A stretch of DNA of 64,000 bases. Source: Lachnospiraceae bacterium UBA5895. GTDB lineage: Bacteria; Bacillota; Clostridia; Lachnospirales; Lachnospiraceae. Of the stretch, positions 1 through 8,878 are shown piece after piece. The notes under the pieces were generated by a model that saw nothing but the letters and a program-made list of their open reading frames with translations, ran no database searches and was not told the DNA's origin. Made by a program: the position numbers and the translations under genes. Numbering within the stretch: the stretch's first letter is position 1; every line of letters begins with the position of its first letter. The stretch is from the NCBI GenBank assembly GCA_002431915.1, contig DJEP01000026.1, positions 10,544 to 74,543 of the forward strand, in the 5' to 3' direction.

Positions 1-775
1 CCAGAATCTCTCCGTTCTTCGGATTCATGGCAATGATATAGACACTGTCCGCCTCCTTGGCAGCACAAGCCTGTTCCGCCAGCTGTGTGGCATACTCCTG
101 GATGTTTCTGTCCATGCTGATGCGAAGATCGCTCCCCGGCACCGGTTCCACCCGGCGTTCTCCTGCCGTGTCCACCTCGATCCCTTTGGCATCCGTTACG
201 GTTAATATCATGCCGGGCTCTCCCTTAAGGACTTCCTCATAGACCACTTCCAGTCCGATAATCCCCTGATTGTCGCCTCCGGTGAACCCCAATACTTTAC
301 TTGCCAGTTCTCCGTAAGGGTAATATCTCTTATAATCTTCATCCACTTTTACCCCCGCCAGATCATATTCCCGGATTCTGTCACCGACGGTCTTATCCAC
401 GTTACTTTTTACCCGCTCGATGGAGGAATATTTTTCCACCCGTTTCCTGGCTTCTTCCTCAGAGATCCCCAGCTCCTTTATCAGCATGGCAATGACCTGC
501 TCGGGTTCTTCGATCTGGTTGTGAATCACGGATACGGTGCAGACTGTTTTATTATCCGCCAGCACGACGCCATTACGATCCAGAATCCTCCCTCTCGCCG
601 CCTTGATGCTTCTCTCCCTCTCATGCAGTCTGGTGGCTGCTTCCGCATAATAATCCGCCCTCCATACCATCAGATACAAAAGTCGTCCCAGCAGCCCGCA
701 GAAGACTGCCGTACATATAAAAAATATGGTCATGATCTTTTTGCGGTGAAAAAATCGATTCTGATGATCTGCCAT
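1..775 (-). CDS. class B penicillin-binding protein, N-terminal part (cut by window edge)
   Basis: This is the N-terminal part of a peptidoglycan transpeptidase of the FtsI/SpoVD class; the gene runs off the window, so the catalytic serine domain is not seen. The protein opens with about 13 basic or polar residues, a single membrane segment (about 14-36), then the PBP dimerisation region with the usual RGxIxDRNGxxLA pattern and the start of the transpeptidase domain (MNPKNGEIL). The ATG at 775 follows a GGTGAGG Shine-Dalgarno by six Ts. It lies directly downstream of another class B PBP gene in the mraZ cluster, so it may be the sporulation (SpoVD-like) or division member of the pair; which is which cannot be told here. 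Confidence 0.9.
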   Translation of the reverse strand, partial: MADHQNRFFHRKKIMTIFFICTAVFCGLLGRLLYLMVWRADYYAEAATRLHERERSIKAARGRILDRNGVVLADNKTVCTVSVIHNQIEEPEQVIAMLIKELGISEEEARKRVEKYSSIERVKSNVDKTVGDRIREYDLAGVKVDEDYKRYYPYGELASKVLGFTGGDNQGIIGLEVVYEEVLKGEPGMILTVTDAKGIEVDTAGERRVEPVPGSDLRISMDRNIQEYATQLAEQACAAKEADSVYIIAMNPKNGEIL

Positions 776-825
776 AAAAAACCTCACCCTGGAGCTTTTT
801 ACATTTTATGGCTCCAAAGGTGAGG
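776..825 (-). terminator. hairpin with T-run overlapping the next gene's Shine-Dalgarno
   Basis: In minus-strand RNA the arm CCUCACC plus GGAGC pairs with GCUCC plus GGUGAGG, giving a 12-bp interrupted stem followed at once by six Us. It has the form of an intrinsic terminator after the upstream PBP gene. Its 3' arm GGUGAGG is also the Shine-Dalgarno of the downstream PBP gene, whose ATG follows the U-run. It could therefore attenuate transcription, hide the ribosome site, or both. Confidence 0.7.
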
Positions 826-848
826 CTATTCGTTCCATGAATGGCTAT

Positions 849-3107
849 TTATTCATTTTGCTGATTCAGCAGATTATTGTTCACCGGGCTGTCACCCAGG
901 GTATCGTCTCCGCCGACGTCCGCTCCCGTAACGGGATCAATCAGACCGCCGTCGATCGGGCTTATCAGATACCCGGTAGTGGGATCCACAGGGTAATTTC
1001 TCCAGTCCTCAGAAGTTGTGGTAGAATCTTCTCCCTCTCCGGTTCCGGTGTTCTCTCCGCCCGTCTGGTTTGTGGGATCAGAAGCGGTATCTGTTCCGTC
1101 ATCGCTTGTCTGAGTATCTCCGTCTTCCGGTTTCTGGGTATACTGATTCGTAATCTCAATCTGCTTCTCTGCCAGTTCCTGAATCTCTTTATCGGACAAT
1201 TCCTCTGTCATGAAGATGTTCAGGTAAGGCAGCACTTCTGTCAATACATTTCTTACAATACCGGTGGCAAACTTTGCATCATCCTGCGGAGATGCATTGG
1301 CACGATCCACGACCACATAAATGGCGATCTGGGGATCATCCGCCGGTGCATATCCCATAAAGGATACGACATATTCACCGTTTTTACGGGGAATGGTCTC
1401 TGCGGTACCGGTTTTGCCGCCGATGGCGTAACCTGCGGGTCTTGCGGTTCTACCGGTTCTGCGGTCGCCACCCTCTTCCATAACAGTAGCGCGGCAATAC
1501 TGTCTGATCTTCGCCGAGGTACTCTCGGAGATGGTCTGCCGCAGAACTCTGGGCTCAATGTTTTCCACCGTTGCTCCGCTGGAATTGGTGATCTTATCCA
1601 CCATGTGCGGCTCATAATAATATCCACCGTTGATCAGAGAGCAAAATCCCGTGATCATCTGGATCATTGTCACATTGAAGTTCTGTCCGAAACTGTTTGT
1701 CGCCAGATCGGCACTGCCCATCTGTTCCACCGGGAATAAAAGGCTGGCGGTTCTCGCTTCTCCGGCAAGGTCTATATTGGTCTTTAATCCGAAATTAAAG
1801 GTCTGCTGGAATTTGGAAAATTCCTCTTTGCCCAAGGTAGCTGCGATCTTCATCAGTGCCACGTTGCAGGACCAGGCGATGGAATCCTGTACGGACACAT
1901 CACCTTCACCGCCGGAACGGTAGCTGTGACATTTGATCGTATGCCCGCCGACTTCCAGAGAACCGTTACACTGATAATGCTCGTTGCCGGTGATGGCTCC
2001 GCTCTCCAGTGCCGCTGCCACAGTAAAAGGCTTCGCCGTAGAACCCGGCTCGTAAGTGGTGGAGATACAGTAGTTCTTCCACAGATAGTTCAGATTATCC
2101 AACAACTCTTCATCCGTCAGGGCATCGATATCTTCCTGGGTAAAATAAGTATCTGTCTTCGTCAGTACCTGGTAACCGTTGGCATTGGTCACCATCTCGA
2201 TCTTACGGGATCCCAGCAGTGCATCCGTGTTTCTGGTATCGTTCAGATCATAAGTCGGATAACTTGCCATGGCTAAAATATTACCGGTATTGACTTCCAT
2301 AATGATGCAGCCTACATTTTCCGCACCGTTGCCGGGGTGTACCGCATCCTTATGCTCGTCGTTAAACTGCTTCAGATATTTCTCCACGATTCCCTGAATA
2401 TTGGCATCGATGGTACTGTGTATGGTATTGCCGTCCACTGCCGGTTTGATGGTGCGCTCCAGGTTGGCATCATCGTTCAAATAGCCATACTCTCTGCCGG
2501 TCGTTCCATTCAGGACATCGTTGTAATACTCTTCCAGTCCGTACTGTCCCTCGTTGTCCGATCTGGCGAATCCGATGACATCCGCCGCCAGAGATCCGTT
2601 GGGATAGACTCTCTTGTATTCTTCTTCAAACCAGACGCCCCTGATATTGCTGTCCTCCAGCGCAGCTGCCTGAAATCCGCTGATCTGGTCATAAGTCATT
2701 CTCCGAAGAGGCACATACCAGGAAGATTCGGGATGGGATGTCACATACTGTCGCACTGCCGTCATATCCAGATCCGGGAAATTCGCAGACAGCGCTTCCA
2801 TGGTGGGTTCCAGATAATCATCCCGATCCAGCATTACCCTTGCATCGATGACCAGGTTATACACCTTTTCACTGACTGCCAGTTTCGTTCCCTTGGCGTC
2901 CACGATGTCTCCTCGGCGGAACGGCAGGGTGATGGAATCGTACTTTTGCTGGGAAAGCACCTGCTTCTCGTAGGCAGCTCCGTCCGCCCTCACGATCCAT
3001 GACAGACGAAACGACAGCAGAATAAATGCCAGTATAATCAATGCATACAGACATAGCAGTTTCTTCTGCATTTTGATACTAAATTTCTTGGGGTTCTTTT
3101 CCTTCAC
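849..3107 (-). CDS. class B penicillin-binding protein (FtsI/SpoVD type)
   Basis: A peptidoglycan transpeptidase of 752 residues that cross-links cell wall at the septum or during sporulation. The start is a GTG placed eight bases after GGGAGG. Visible parts are a membrane anchor (about 17-38), the dimerisation domain, and a transpeptidase domain with the three penicillin-binding motifs: STAK (356-359, nucleophile Ser356), SCN (413-415) and KTGT (565-568). Residues about 657-700 are a Thr/Asp/Gly-rich low-complexity tail, and no PASTA domain is evident. It follows the ftsL-like gene by about 18 bp and is separated from a second PBP gene by a hairpin. The catalytic domain looks intact. Confidence 0.93.
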   Translation of the reverse strand: MKEKNPKKFSIKMQKKLLCLYALIILAFILLSFRLSWIVRADGAAYEKQVLSQQKYDSITLPFRRGDIVDAKGTKLAVSEKVYNLVIDARVMLDRDDYLEPTMEALSANFPDLDMTAVRQYVTSHPESSWYVPLRRMTYDQISGFQAAALEDSNIRGVWFEEEYKRVYPNGSLAADVIGFARSDNEGQYGLEEYYNDVLNGTTGREYGYLNDDANLERTIKPAVDGNTIHSTIDANIQGIVEKYLKQFNDEHKDAVHPGNGAENVGCIIMEVNTGNILAMASYPTYDLNDTRNTDALLGSRKIEMVTNANGYQVLTKTDTYFTQEDIDALTDEELLDNLNYLWKNYCISTTYEPGSTAKPFTVAAALESGAITGNEHYQCNGSLEVGGHTIKCHSYRSGGEGDVSVQDSIAWSCNVALMKIAATLGKEEFSKFQQTFNFGLKTNIDLAGEARTASLLFPVEQMGSADLATNSFGQNFNVTMIQMITGFCSLINGGYYYEPHMVDKITNSSGATVENIEPRVLRQTISESTSAKIRQYCRATVMEEGGDRRTGRTARPAGYAIGGKTGTAETIPRKNGEYVVSFMGYAPADDPQIAIYVVVDRANASPQDDAKFATGIVRNVLTEVLPYLNIFMTEELSDKEIQELAEKQIEITNQYTQKPEDGDTQTSDDGTDTASDPTNQTGGENTGTGEGEDSTTTSEDWRNYPVDPTTGYLISPIDGGLIDPVTGADVGGDDTLGDSPVNNNLLNQQNE

Positions 3108-3125
3108 ACATTCTGCCTCCCGGGC

Positions 3126-3575
3126 TTACTTCTGACTGTTATCTGCCTGACGCATATAATCGTTGCTGATGCTTTCATAGGGGATCACCTGACCTTCGGT
3201 AGCATAGGTCATTCCCAGTTCACCGATGGCGATCCGCTTAATTTCTTCCAGATTGATGCTGCTGGTGATACGGCTGTACTCCTCATCGTTGGACAATTTC
3301 AGAGAGTTCAGTTCACTTTCCATCCTGGATACTTCTGCGATCTTCGTGGTCAGCTGCGACTGCATCTGGATATAATTCACCAGGAAAAATGCGCATGCCA
3401 CCAGGGCCGCCATTAGAAAAGTCACATAGCCGATGCTCATATGTCTTGCTTTTTCTCTGTTTTTTCTCGTCTCATGAGACAGTTGTCTCCGGGGCTCTTC
3501 CAATTGTCTCCGGATCTGTAAGTCTCTTGCTGTATTATCATATATGTATGGGGTATTACTTCTTCTCTGTGCCAT
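3126..3575 (-). CDS. ftsL: FtsL-like septum protein
   Basis: A 149-residue bitopic membrane protein in the place where Firmicutes carry ftsL, between rsmH and the PBP gene. A basic cytoplasmic head of about 46 residues is followed by one membrane segment (about 47-67) and a heptad-rich stretch (about 70-100) suited to the coiled coil that FtsL forms with FtsB/DivIC. The sequence itself is poorly conserved in this family, so the call rests on topology and position. It would act as a scaffold linking the FtsQ-type complex to the transpeptidase encoded next. Confidence 0.75.
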   Translation of the reverse strand: MAQRRSNTPYIYDNTARDLQIRRQLEEPRRQLSHETRKNREKARHMSIGYVTFLMAALVACAFFLVNYIQMQSQLTTKIAEVSRMESELNSLKLSNDEEYSRITSSINLEEIKRIAIGELGMTYATEGQVIPYESISNDYMRQADNSQK

Positions 3576-3614
3576 ACTTTGTTCCCACTTTCACTGATTA
3601 AATCTTTAAATTCT

Positions 3615-4544
3615 TTATTTCTTTTCGAACACGCGTAACTTTGCGCTCTTGGACCTGCTGTTTGCTTCCAGTTCTTCCGCACTTGGAAGAATCGGTTTCC
3701 TGGTGATCACCTTTCCCTTGGAGACCTTACCGCATACACACACCGGGAATTCCGGAGGACAGGTGCAGGGATTCTCATTCCTGCGGAACGCATTTTTCAC
3801 GATCCGGTCTTCCAGGGAATGGAAAGTGATGATACAGAACCTTCCGCCGGGATTCAACAGATCGATCAGCTCGTCCAACGCCTTTTTCAGTACTTCCAGT
3901 TCCTGATTGCACTCAATGCGAATTGCCTGGAATGTCTGCTTGGAAGGATGTCCGTTCTGCCGCATCTTCGCCGGAACTGCGGCTTTGATGATCTCATTTA
4001 ATTCAAAGGTAGTCTCAATGGGCTTGTCCACCCTTTTTTTTACAATATGTTTCGCAATGTTTTTTGCGAAAGGATCTTCGCCGTAATCCCGGATGATATG
4101 ATACAGTTCCATCTCGGAATAATTGTTCACGATGTCTCTCGCCGTCAGTGTCTGCCTGCGATCCATCCGCATGTCCAGCGGCGCATCAAAACGATAGGAA
4201 AATCCTCTGTCTTCGGTATCTAACTGGTAGGAAGAGACTCCCAGATCCAGCACGATGCCGTCCACCCCGGTGACTCCGTATTCTCTGAGGGCTTCCACCG
4301 CATTCACGTAATTGTTGCGGATCACCGTCACTTTATCTCCAAAGCATCGCAGTCTCTCCGATGCCGCCGCGATCGCCGCGTCATCCTGATCGATTCCGTA
4401 GAAATGTCCGTTCTGTAAGCGGCTGCACACTTCATAAGCATGTCCGCCGCCACCTAAGGTTCCGTCCACATAGATGCCGTCCGGTCTGATATTCAGTTGT
4501 TCGATGGTCTCATGCAACATCACAGAATAATGATTAAATTCCAC
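3615..4544 (-). CDS. rsmH: 16S rRNA N4-cytosine-1402 methyltransferase RsmH (MraW)
   Basis: It methylates the N4 of C1402 in 16S rRNA using S-adenosylmethionine. The SAM-binding loop ([13 protein letters not shown]) lies near the N-terminus, and the family signature [10 protein letters not shown] is present in the C-terminal third. I place the start at the GTG giving [14 protein letters not shown], because AAGG lies eight bases upstream and this matches the usual N-terminus; an ATG three codons upstream sits too close to the same ribosome site. Length is about 309 residues, normal for the family. It follows mraZ by roughly 50 bp in the division cluster. Confidence 0.94.
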   Translation of the reverse strand: MEFNHYSVMLHETIEQLNIRPDGIYVDGTLGGGGHAYEVCSRLQNGHFYGIDQDDAAIAAASERLRCFGDKVTVIRNNYVNAVEALREYGVTGVDGIVLDLGVSSYQLDTEDRGFSYRFDAPLDMRMDRRQTLTARDIVNNYSEMELYHIIRDYGEDPFAKNIAKHIVKKRVDKPIETTFELNEIIKAAVPAKMRQNGHPSKQTFQAIRIECNQELEVLKKALDELIDLLNPGGRFCIITFHSLEDRIVKNAFRRNENPCTCPPEFPVCVCGKVSKGKVITRKPILPSAEELEANSRSKSAKLRVFEKK

Positions 4545-4596
4545 GACGGTCATCCTTTCCTGCTTCTTTTAAATCTACTTCTTTTAAATCTGCTTT

Positions 4597-5028
4597 TTAA
4601 ATGGTCAGTCCCAGTCCTTCCATGGCACCGGTGATCTCATCCATATCCGCATCGGAGTTCATATCCTCCCACTTGTCCTTGCTCCAGATCTCCACGCGGC
4701 TGCCGACTCCGACTAACACCACATCTTTTTCCAGTCCGGCGAATTCTCGCAAGTGTGCCGGCAACAGGATTCTTCCCTGCTTGTCCACTTCCACTGTAGC
4801 CGCACCGGCTAAGAAGAAACGGGCGAATTGTCTTGCTTCCTTATTGATCAGAGGTAATGAGGTCAGCTTCTGTTCAAAAGCATTCCAGTCATCGCCTGCA
4901 TACACAAATAAGCAGCCATCCATTCCCTTGGAAATCACAAATTCCTCGCCTAAAGTCTCTCGGAATTTTGCCGGAATGATCAACCTGCCTTTCGTATCTA
5001 ACGTATGGTTGTACTCGCTCATAAACAT
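4597..5028 (-). CDS. mraZ: transcriptional regulator MraZ
   Basis: MraZ is an AbrB-fold DNA-binding protein that controls the division/cell-wall operon it heads. Two copies of the MraZ fold are visible, with the conserved patterns DTKGRLIIPAKFRE and DKQGRILLPAHLRE. The ATG giving MFMSEYNHTLDTKG is chosen: GGTGG/GTGAG lies just upstream and the resulting length is 143 residues, typical for the family. An ATG five codons upstream is possible but less like relatives. Four binding-box-like repeats lie in its own leader, which suggests self-control. Confidence 0.95.
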   Translation of the reverse strand: MFMSEYNHTLDTKGRLIIPAKFRETLGEEFVISKGMDGCLFVYAGDDWNAFEQKLTSLPLINKEARQFARFFLAGAATVEVDKQGRILLPAHLREFAGLEKDVVLVGVGSRVEIWSKDKWEDMNSDADMDEITGAMEGLGLTI

Positions 5029-5096
5029 CGCACTCACCACCATTCATCCAAAAGGGGACTGCCACGAAAAAGGAGGTCAATTTTTCAAAAATCTAC

Positions 5097-5131
5097 CACT
5101 TTGTGGCACTTGCCTCCACTTTCTCCCACTT
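5097..5131 (-). promoter_or_regulatory. four MraZ-box-like repeats
   Basis: The minus strand carries AAGTG four times at exactly 10-bp spacing (plus-strand CACTT at 5097, 5107, 5117 and 5127), three of them AAGTGG. MraZ is known to bind short tandem TGGG- or AAAGTG-type repeats in front of its own operon. The block lies just downstream of the predicted transcription start, a position suited to repression. Confidence 0.75.
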
Positions 5132-5139
5132 TTATTATG

Positions 5140-5168
5140 ATTTTATACTAAAATAGGGTATTTTACAA
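5140..5168 (-). promoter_or_regulatory. mraZ operon promoter
   Basis: On the minus strand a TTGTAA -35 (5163-5168) is separated by 17 bp from a TAAAAT -10 (5140-5145). The four MraZ boxes begin about nine bases further downstream. Nearby alternatives (a TTGATT hexamer, CATAAT) mean the exact start is uncertain. Between here and the repeat at 5328 I see nothing else of note. Confidence 0.55.
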
Positions 5169-5327
5169 GAGAAATCAAGTGGCTTTTTTCGACAGCGGAA
5201 TCAAAATGAGCGCCCCGTCCTACGACAAAAGCGCTTTTTCCACTATATGTGGCAAAAAAATAAGAGCAAACACAATATCTATGTATTTGCTCTTGCTTCG
5301 TTATTCTTAAAAATTTTTAAATTTTTT

Positions 5328-5480
5328 CAACTATTCAGCACTCCATTCGCAAAATCGCTCTTTCAGAGCTTACTTTTTGCTCATGTGGTTACTTCGCCAT
5401 ATAAATTCTGTCAAATGTCCTTACGAATGCAAGCATTCGACGTGCATGTTGACATAATTTGCATGGCTCTGAATAGTTAC
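5328..5480. repeat. palindromic intergenic repeat, copy A
   Basis: This 153-bp element starts with CAACTATTCAG and ends with CTGAATAGTTAC, so its ends are inverted repeats. Its right half carries a GAATGC-AA-GCATTC hairpin and aligns with the right half of copy D (52225-52321). Its left half shares ACTCCATTCGCAAAATCG with copy B (40801). The right end contains the TAA stop codon of lgt. It has no coding capacity that I recognise. Confidence 0.7.
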
Positions 5481-6355
5481 AAATTATTTTCCACTTTCGG
5501 CTGTTTTTTCAGGCGGATACGTACCACAATGTCCGTCACCACCGCAAAAATCACCATACACAGAGATAACACCTGGGATACCGCAATGGTAGTACCGGGA
5601 ATAAAGAGGGTATCGGTACGGATACCTTCGATCCAGAATCTTCCCAGTCCATAACCTCCGAAATATAGCAGGCAGATCTCTCCCCGGAACTTCTTATGCT
5701 TACGATATACCAGCATAATGATCAGAACCGCCAGATTCCACAGGCTCTCATAGAGGAATGTGGGATGTACCTGAATATAATTGGTTCCTTCCAGAATATG
5801 CGCCGCCACATTTTCCGAGATATCCCGGCTGCGTACGGCCTCGATGGGAAGTCTCATCGCCAGAATATTATCTGTATACTCCCCAAATACTTCGCGGTTC
5901 ATGAAATTGCCCCAGCGTCCGATGACCTGTCCCAGGATCAGTCCCGGCACACAGAGATCACCCAGCTGAAAGGGATTGATTTTCTTGATCTTACAATAGA
6001 TAAACAGTGTCAGAAATGCCCCGATTACTCCACCGTAGATGGCCATTCCTCCGTTTCTGGTATTGAAGATACTCAGCAGATTGTCCTTGTAGTAGTCCCA
6101 GGCAAAGATCACATAATAGAGCCGGGCACCGATCACAGAGAAAATCACCGCATAAATTGCAAAATCCCAAATCATATCCGGATTCTCCCCGGCCACCTTC
6201 GCTTCGTGTACCGCCATCAGAATACCGGCCAGTACACCGATTCCGATGATCAGTCCGTAAAAAGCGATCTCAAAACCGAATACGGTAAAGCTTCTGGGAA
6301 CATTTTCCAGATAAATACCCAGATGGGGAAATGCAATATCTCCTGCATTCATCAT
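5477..6355 (-). CDS. lgt: prolipoprotein diacylglyceryl transferase
   Basis: Lgt moves diacylglycerol from phosphatidylglycerol to the lipobox cysteine of prelipoproteins; several lipoproteins in this window are its likely substrates. The signature GRWGNFMNREVFGE is present and the protein has about seven hydrophobic segments. The start giving MMNAGDIAFPHLGIY is preferred because AAAGGAT lies nine bases upstream; the reading frame extends 29 codons further back into the repeat-rich region without another ribosome site. Length is 292 residues, normal for Firmicutes. The stop codon sits inside repeat copy A. Confidence 0.95.
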   Translation of the reverse strand: MMNAGDIAFPHLGIYLENVPRSFTVFGFEIAFYGLIIGIGVLAGILMAVHEAKVAGENPDMIWDFAIYAVIFSVIGARLYYVIFAWDYYKDNLLSIFNTRNGGMAIYGGVIGAFLTLFIYCKIKKINPFQLGDLCVPGLILGQVIGRWGNFMNREVFGEYTDNILAMRLPIEAVRSRDISENVAAHILEGTNYIQVHPTFLYESLWNLAVLIIMLVYRKHKKFRGEICLLYFGGYGLGRFWIEGIRTDTLFIPGTTIAVSQVLSLCMVIFAVVTDIVVRIRLKKQPKVENNL

Positions 6356-6422
6356 AATATTTATATCCTTTCTTAGTACTACTCGGCTTCTACGCGTTTC
6401 GCGCTCCCGGATCTTAGTATTA

Positions 6423-6548
6423 TACATTGATGTTGGGGTCAAAAACCCCCGACTTTGATGCTCATATCGGGACGGGTCCTAAGGTCTTTCACCCACCTAT
6501 GAGCAAGCTCATGTGGGTTTAGACCTTTTGACCCTGGCATCATACATT
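6423..6548. repeat. hairpin element with terminal inverted repeats
   Basis: The arms GATGTTGGGGTCAAAA (6429-6444) and TTTTGACCCTGGCATC (6526-6541) are imperfect inverted repeats. They enclose a second, strong hairpin (6481-6527) built of AAGGTCT, CCCAC and ATGAGC with their complements around an AA apex. The right arm holds the stop codon of ychF. A lone copy of the arm lies at 25248-25261. It could fold into a transcription-end structure, although no T-run follows. Confidence 0.65.
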
Positions 6549-7637
6549 AAAACGGAAAAGAATTACATCGCCATCCTGCACCACATAATCCTTGCCTTCC
6601 ATGCCGACCAGACCTTTCTCACGGGCAGCTGCCAGAGACCCCTGCTCTAAGAGATCCTTGTAATTCACAACTTCTGCCTTGATGAAACCTCTCTCGAAAT
6701 CGGAGTGGATCTTACCGGCTGCCTGAGGCGCCTTGGTACCGATCTTAATGGTCCATGCTCTGGTCTCATCCTCACCTGCGGTCAGGAAACTCATCAGTCC
6801 CAGGATGTGATAACTTGCCTTGATCAGCTTCTCCAGACCGGATTCCTTTAATCCCAGATCATCTAAGAACATTGCCTTCTCATCATCGTCCAGCTCAGAG
6901 ATCTCTTCCTCGATCTGTGCACAGATCACGAATACTTCGCTATTCTCACTTGCTGCGAACTCTCGAACTTTGCCCACCATCTCGTTGGATGCTCCGTCGT
7001 CTGCCAGATCGTCCTCGGATACATTTGCCGCATAGATCACAGGCTTGTAGGTCAGCAGATTGTATTCCTTTAACAGTGCCAGTTCATCCTCATCGGTGAC
7101 TTCCAGGCTCTTCGCCATCTTGCCACTCTCCAGATGCTCCTTGATCCGCTCTAAGAGTGCCAGCTCCTTGGCATAGGTCTTGTCCATTCTGGCAGCCTTG
7201 ACTACCTTGGACAGTCTTCTCTCCAGTACTTCCAGATCTGCGAAGATCAACTCCAGATTGATGGTCTCGATGTCGCGCAGAGGGTTTACACTGCCGTCTA
7301 CGTGGATGACATTGGGATCCTCGAAACATCTTACCACATGTACGATGGCATCCACTTCACGAATGTTGCTTAAGAACTGGTTGCCCAGTCCTTCACCCTT
7401 GGAGGCACCCTTTACCAGACCTGCGATATCTACGAATTCGATGACTGCGGGAGTTACCTTCTTAGAATGGTACATCTCGCCCAGTGCCTTTAATCTGTCG
7501 TCCGGAACTGTTACCACACCTACGTTAGGGTCGATGGTACAGAAAGGATAGTTGGCAGATTCCGCTCCTGCCTTGGTCAGGGAATTGAAAAGTGTACTCT
7601 TTCCCACATTGGGAAGACCTACGATACCCAGTTTCAT
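6540..7637 (-). CDS. ychF: ribosome-associated ATPase/GTPase YchF (EngD)
   Basis: YchF is an Obg-family P-loop NTPase that prefers ATP and is linked to translation and stress responses. The Walker A loop GLPNVGKST is at residues 7-15, a [10 protein letters not shown] switch follows, and the C-terminal TGS-like domain ends with the typical [15 protein letters not shown]. Its 365 residues match the family. It stands as a single gene between the amidase and lgt. The ribosome site is weak (GGTAAATAAATC before the ATG). Confidence 0.96.
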   Translation of the reverse strand: MKLGIVGLPNVGKSTLFNSLTKAGAESANYPFCTIDPNVGVVTVPDDRLKALGEMYHSKKVTPAVIEFVDIAGLVKGASKGEGLGNQFLSNIREVDAIVHVVRCFEDPNVIHVDGSVNPLRDIETINLELIFADLEVLERRLSKVVKAARMDKTYAKELALLERIKEHLESGKMAKSLEVTDEDELALLKEYNLLTYKPVIYAANVSEDDLADDGASNEMVGKVREFAASENSEVFVICAQIEEEISELDDDEKAMFLDDLGLKESGLEKLIKASYHILGLMSFLTAGEDETRAWTIKIGTKAPQAAGKIHSDFERGFIKAEVVNYKDLLEQGSLAAAREKGLVGMEGKDYVVQDGDVILFRFNV

Positions 7638-7761
7638 GATTTATTTACCGTTCAGAAACCTTCCGGTTTACTGCCTTTCTTTTTGTTTCTCAATATTCAG
7701 CACTGCCCATTATAGCATATTTCCGTGCATTTGCAAATGCCGCAGAACGATCTGTTAACGA

Positions 7762-8772
7762 CTATTGTTCAAAATATGCTGTAATTCCGGACAGCAGTCC
7801 CTCTGCCAGCAGTTGAAGCGTGGCATCACTGTGGTCGGAATATGCATTTCCCAGTTCCATGTCCACGGACGGGATCGTGCTGTAGGAGGTCTGGGTCAGG
7901 TCAATACTCATATGTCCTTTCCCGTAGATCGTTGCCCCCTGCTCCCGCAGTTCTTCCACAAGATCTGCTCCCAGGGCATCGTGCTGCTGCCAGTGGGATG
8001 ACACCGGTTCCATACTTTTCAGTTCCTCCGGCACCGAGATATAAAAGCATCCTTTGTCATAATTTTTACCGTCACCACTGTCCCAGTGCAGCGCAATATG
8101 ACAGTCCGCCACATTGTTGCAGATCACGGTCCGCGCCACATTATCTAACTGTACATCCTCGCCATCCCGGAGCATCAGCACATCATACCCGGAAGCAAGA
8201 AGCTTATCCCGCAGGATCTGCGCCATTCGCAATGTAACCGTCTTCTCCGGTGTCCCGTCCTGAAATGTCATGCCGCCGGAGACTGCCACAGCTTCCGTAG
8301 CTCCTGCCGCCGTGCTGCCTCCCGTGGTCTTGGCAGAGCCGTCCGGGTGGCACAGAGTCTTCACCTTCGCGCCGCCCGCCGTACCATGTCCGGCATTAAC
8401 ACCGATAACGATACCCTTACGTCCGGATTCCTCCGGCGCTCGATACAGCACCGCCGCTCCGGAATTGATTTTGGAATGATCCGCATACTCCCATGTAGGA
8501 TCCAGGGTGATCTGCAGCAGATTCGCGTATTCCGGAATCATAGTTACTTCTGTCTCCGGTACTGTTTCTGCCACCTCAGTCACTGTCTCTATAGTCTCCC
8601 GCTCCATGACCGTAGCTTCTATCGCTTCTACCGTCTCTATGGTCTCCGCGGTGTCGCTTCCCATACTCTCCGTACTTTCAGAACTTTTCTGCGTACCACA
8701 AGCCGTCATGCTCACGGACAGTATCACAACAGCTGCCGTCACTGCTGTTCTGTATTGTTTTCTGTAAAGCAT
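7762..8772 (-). CDS. N-acetylmuramoyl-L-alanine amidase, lipoprotein
   Basis: A predicted cell-surface zinc amidase (Amidase_3 type) that cuts the bond between muramic acid and the stem peptide. The signal peptide ends in the lipobox SMTAC (Cys25). A Thr/Glu-rich linker (about 35-78) leads to the catalytic domain. The expected zinc ligands are visible: His in VNAGHG, Glu in PEKTVTLR and His in ALHWDS, with the catalytic Glu in DMELGN. An insertion rich in Gly, Ala and Thr follows the first ligand. AAAAGGAT precedes the ATG. The specific wall-turnover role is unknown. Confidence 0.85.
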   Translation of the reverse strand: MLYRKQYRTAVTAAVVILSVSMTACGTQKSSESTESMGSDTAETIETVEAIEATVMERETIETVTEVAETVPETEVTMIPEYANLLQITLDPTWEYADHSKINSGAAVLYRAPEESGRKGIVIGVNAGHGTAGGAKVKTLCHPDGSAKTTGGSTAAGATEAVAVSGGMTFQDGTPEKTVTLRMAQILRDKLLASGYDVLMLRDGEDVQLDNVARTVICNNVADCHIALHWDSGDGKNYDKGCFYISVPEELKSMEPVSSHWQQHDALGADLVEELREQGATIYGKGHMSIDLTQTSYSTIPSVDMELGNAYSDHSDATLQLLAEGLLSGITAYFEQ

Positions 8773-8794
8773 ATCCTTTTACTCCTCCGATATG

Positions 8795-8832
8795 AAAAGA
8801 ACCACAGCTGTGAACTTACAGCTATGGTTCTT
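8795..8832 (-). terminator. intrinsic terminator after the chemoreceptor gene
   Basis: The minus strand has a 15-bp stem AAGAACCATAGCTGT / ACAGCTGTGGTTCTT (one G-U pair) with a six-base loop and a short T-run. It lies between the chemoreceptor gene and the amidase gene, so it most likely ends the chemoreceptor transcript. Confidence 0.8.
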
Positions 8833-8878
8833 CTGTTCCCTCTTCCTTATTCCGCTTATTCTGGAACACATCCTCTAA

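Noticed and set aside
837..1739. 300-codon plus-strand open frame opposite the PBP gene
   Set aside because: It lies wholly antisense to a PBP with intact motifs, has no ribosome site, and its protein resembles no family; it is a shadow of the coding strand.
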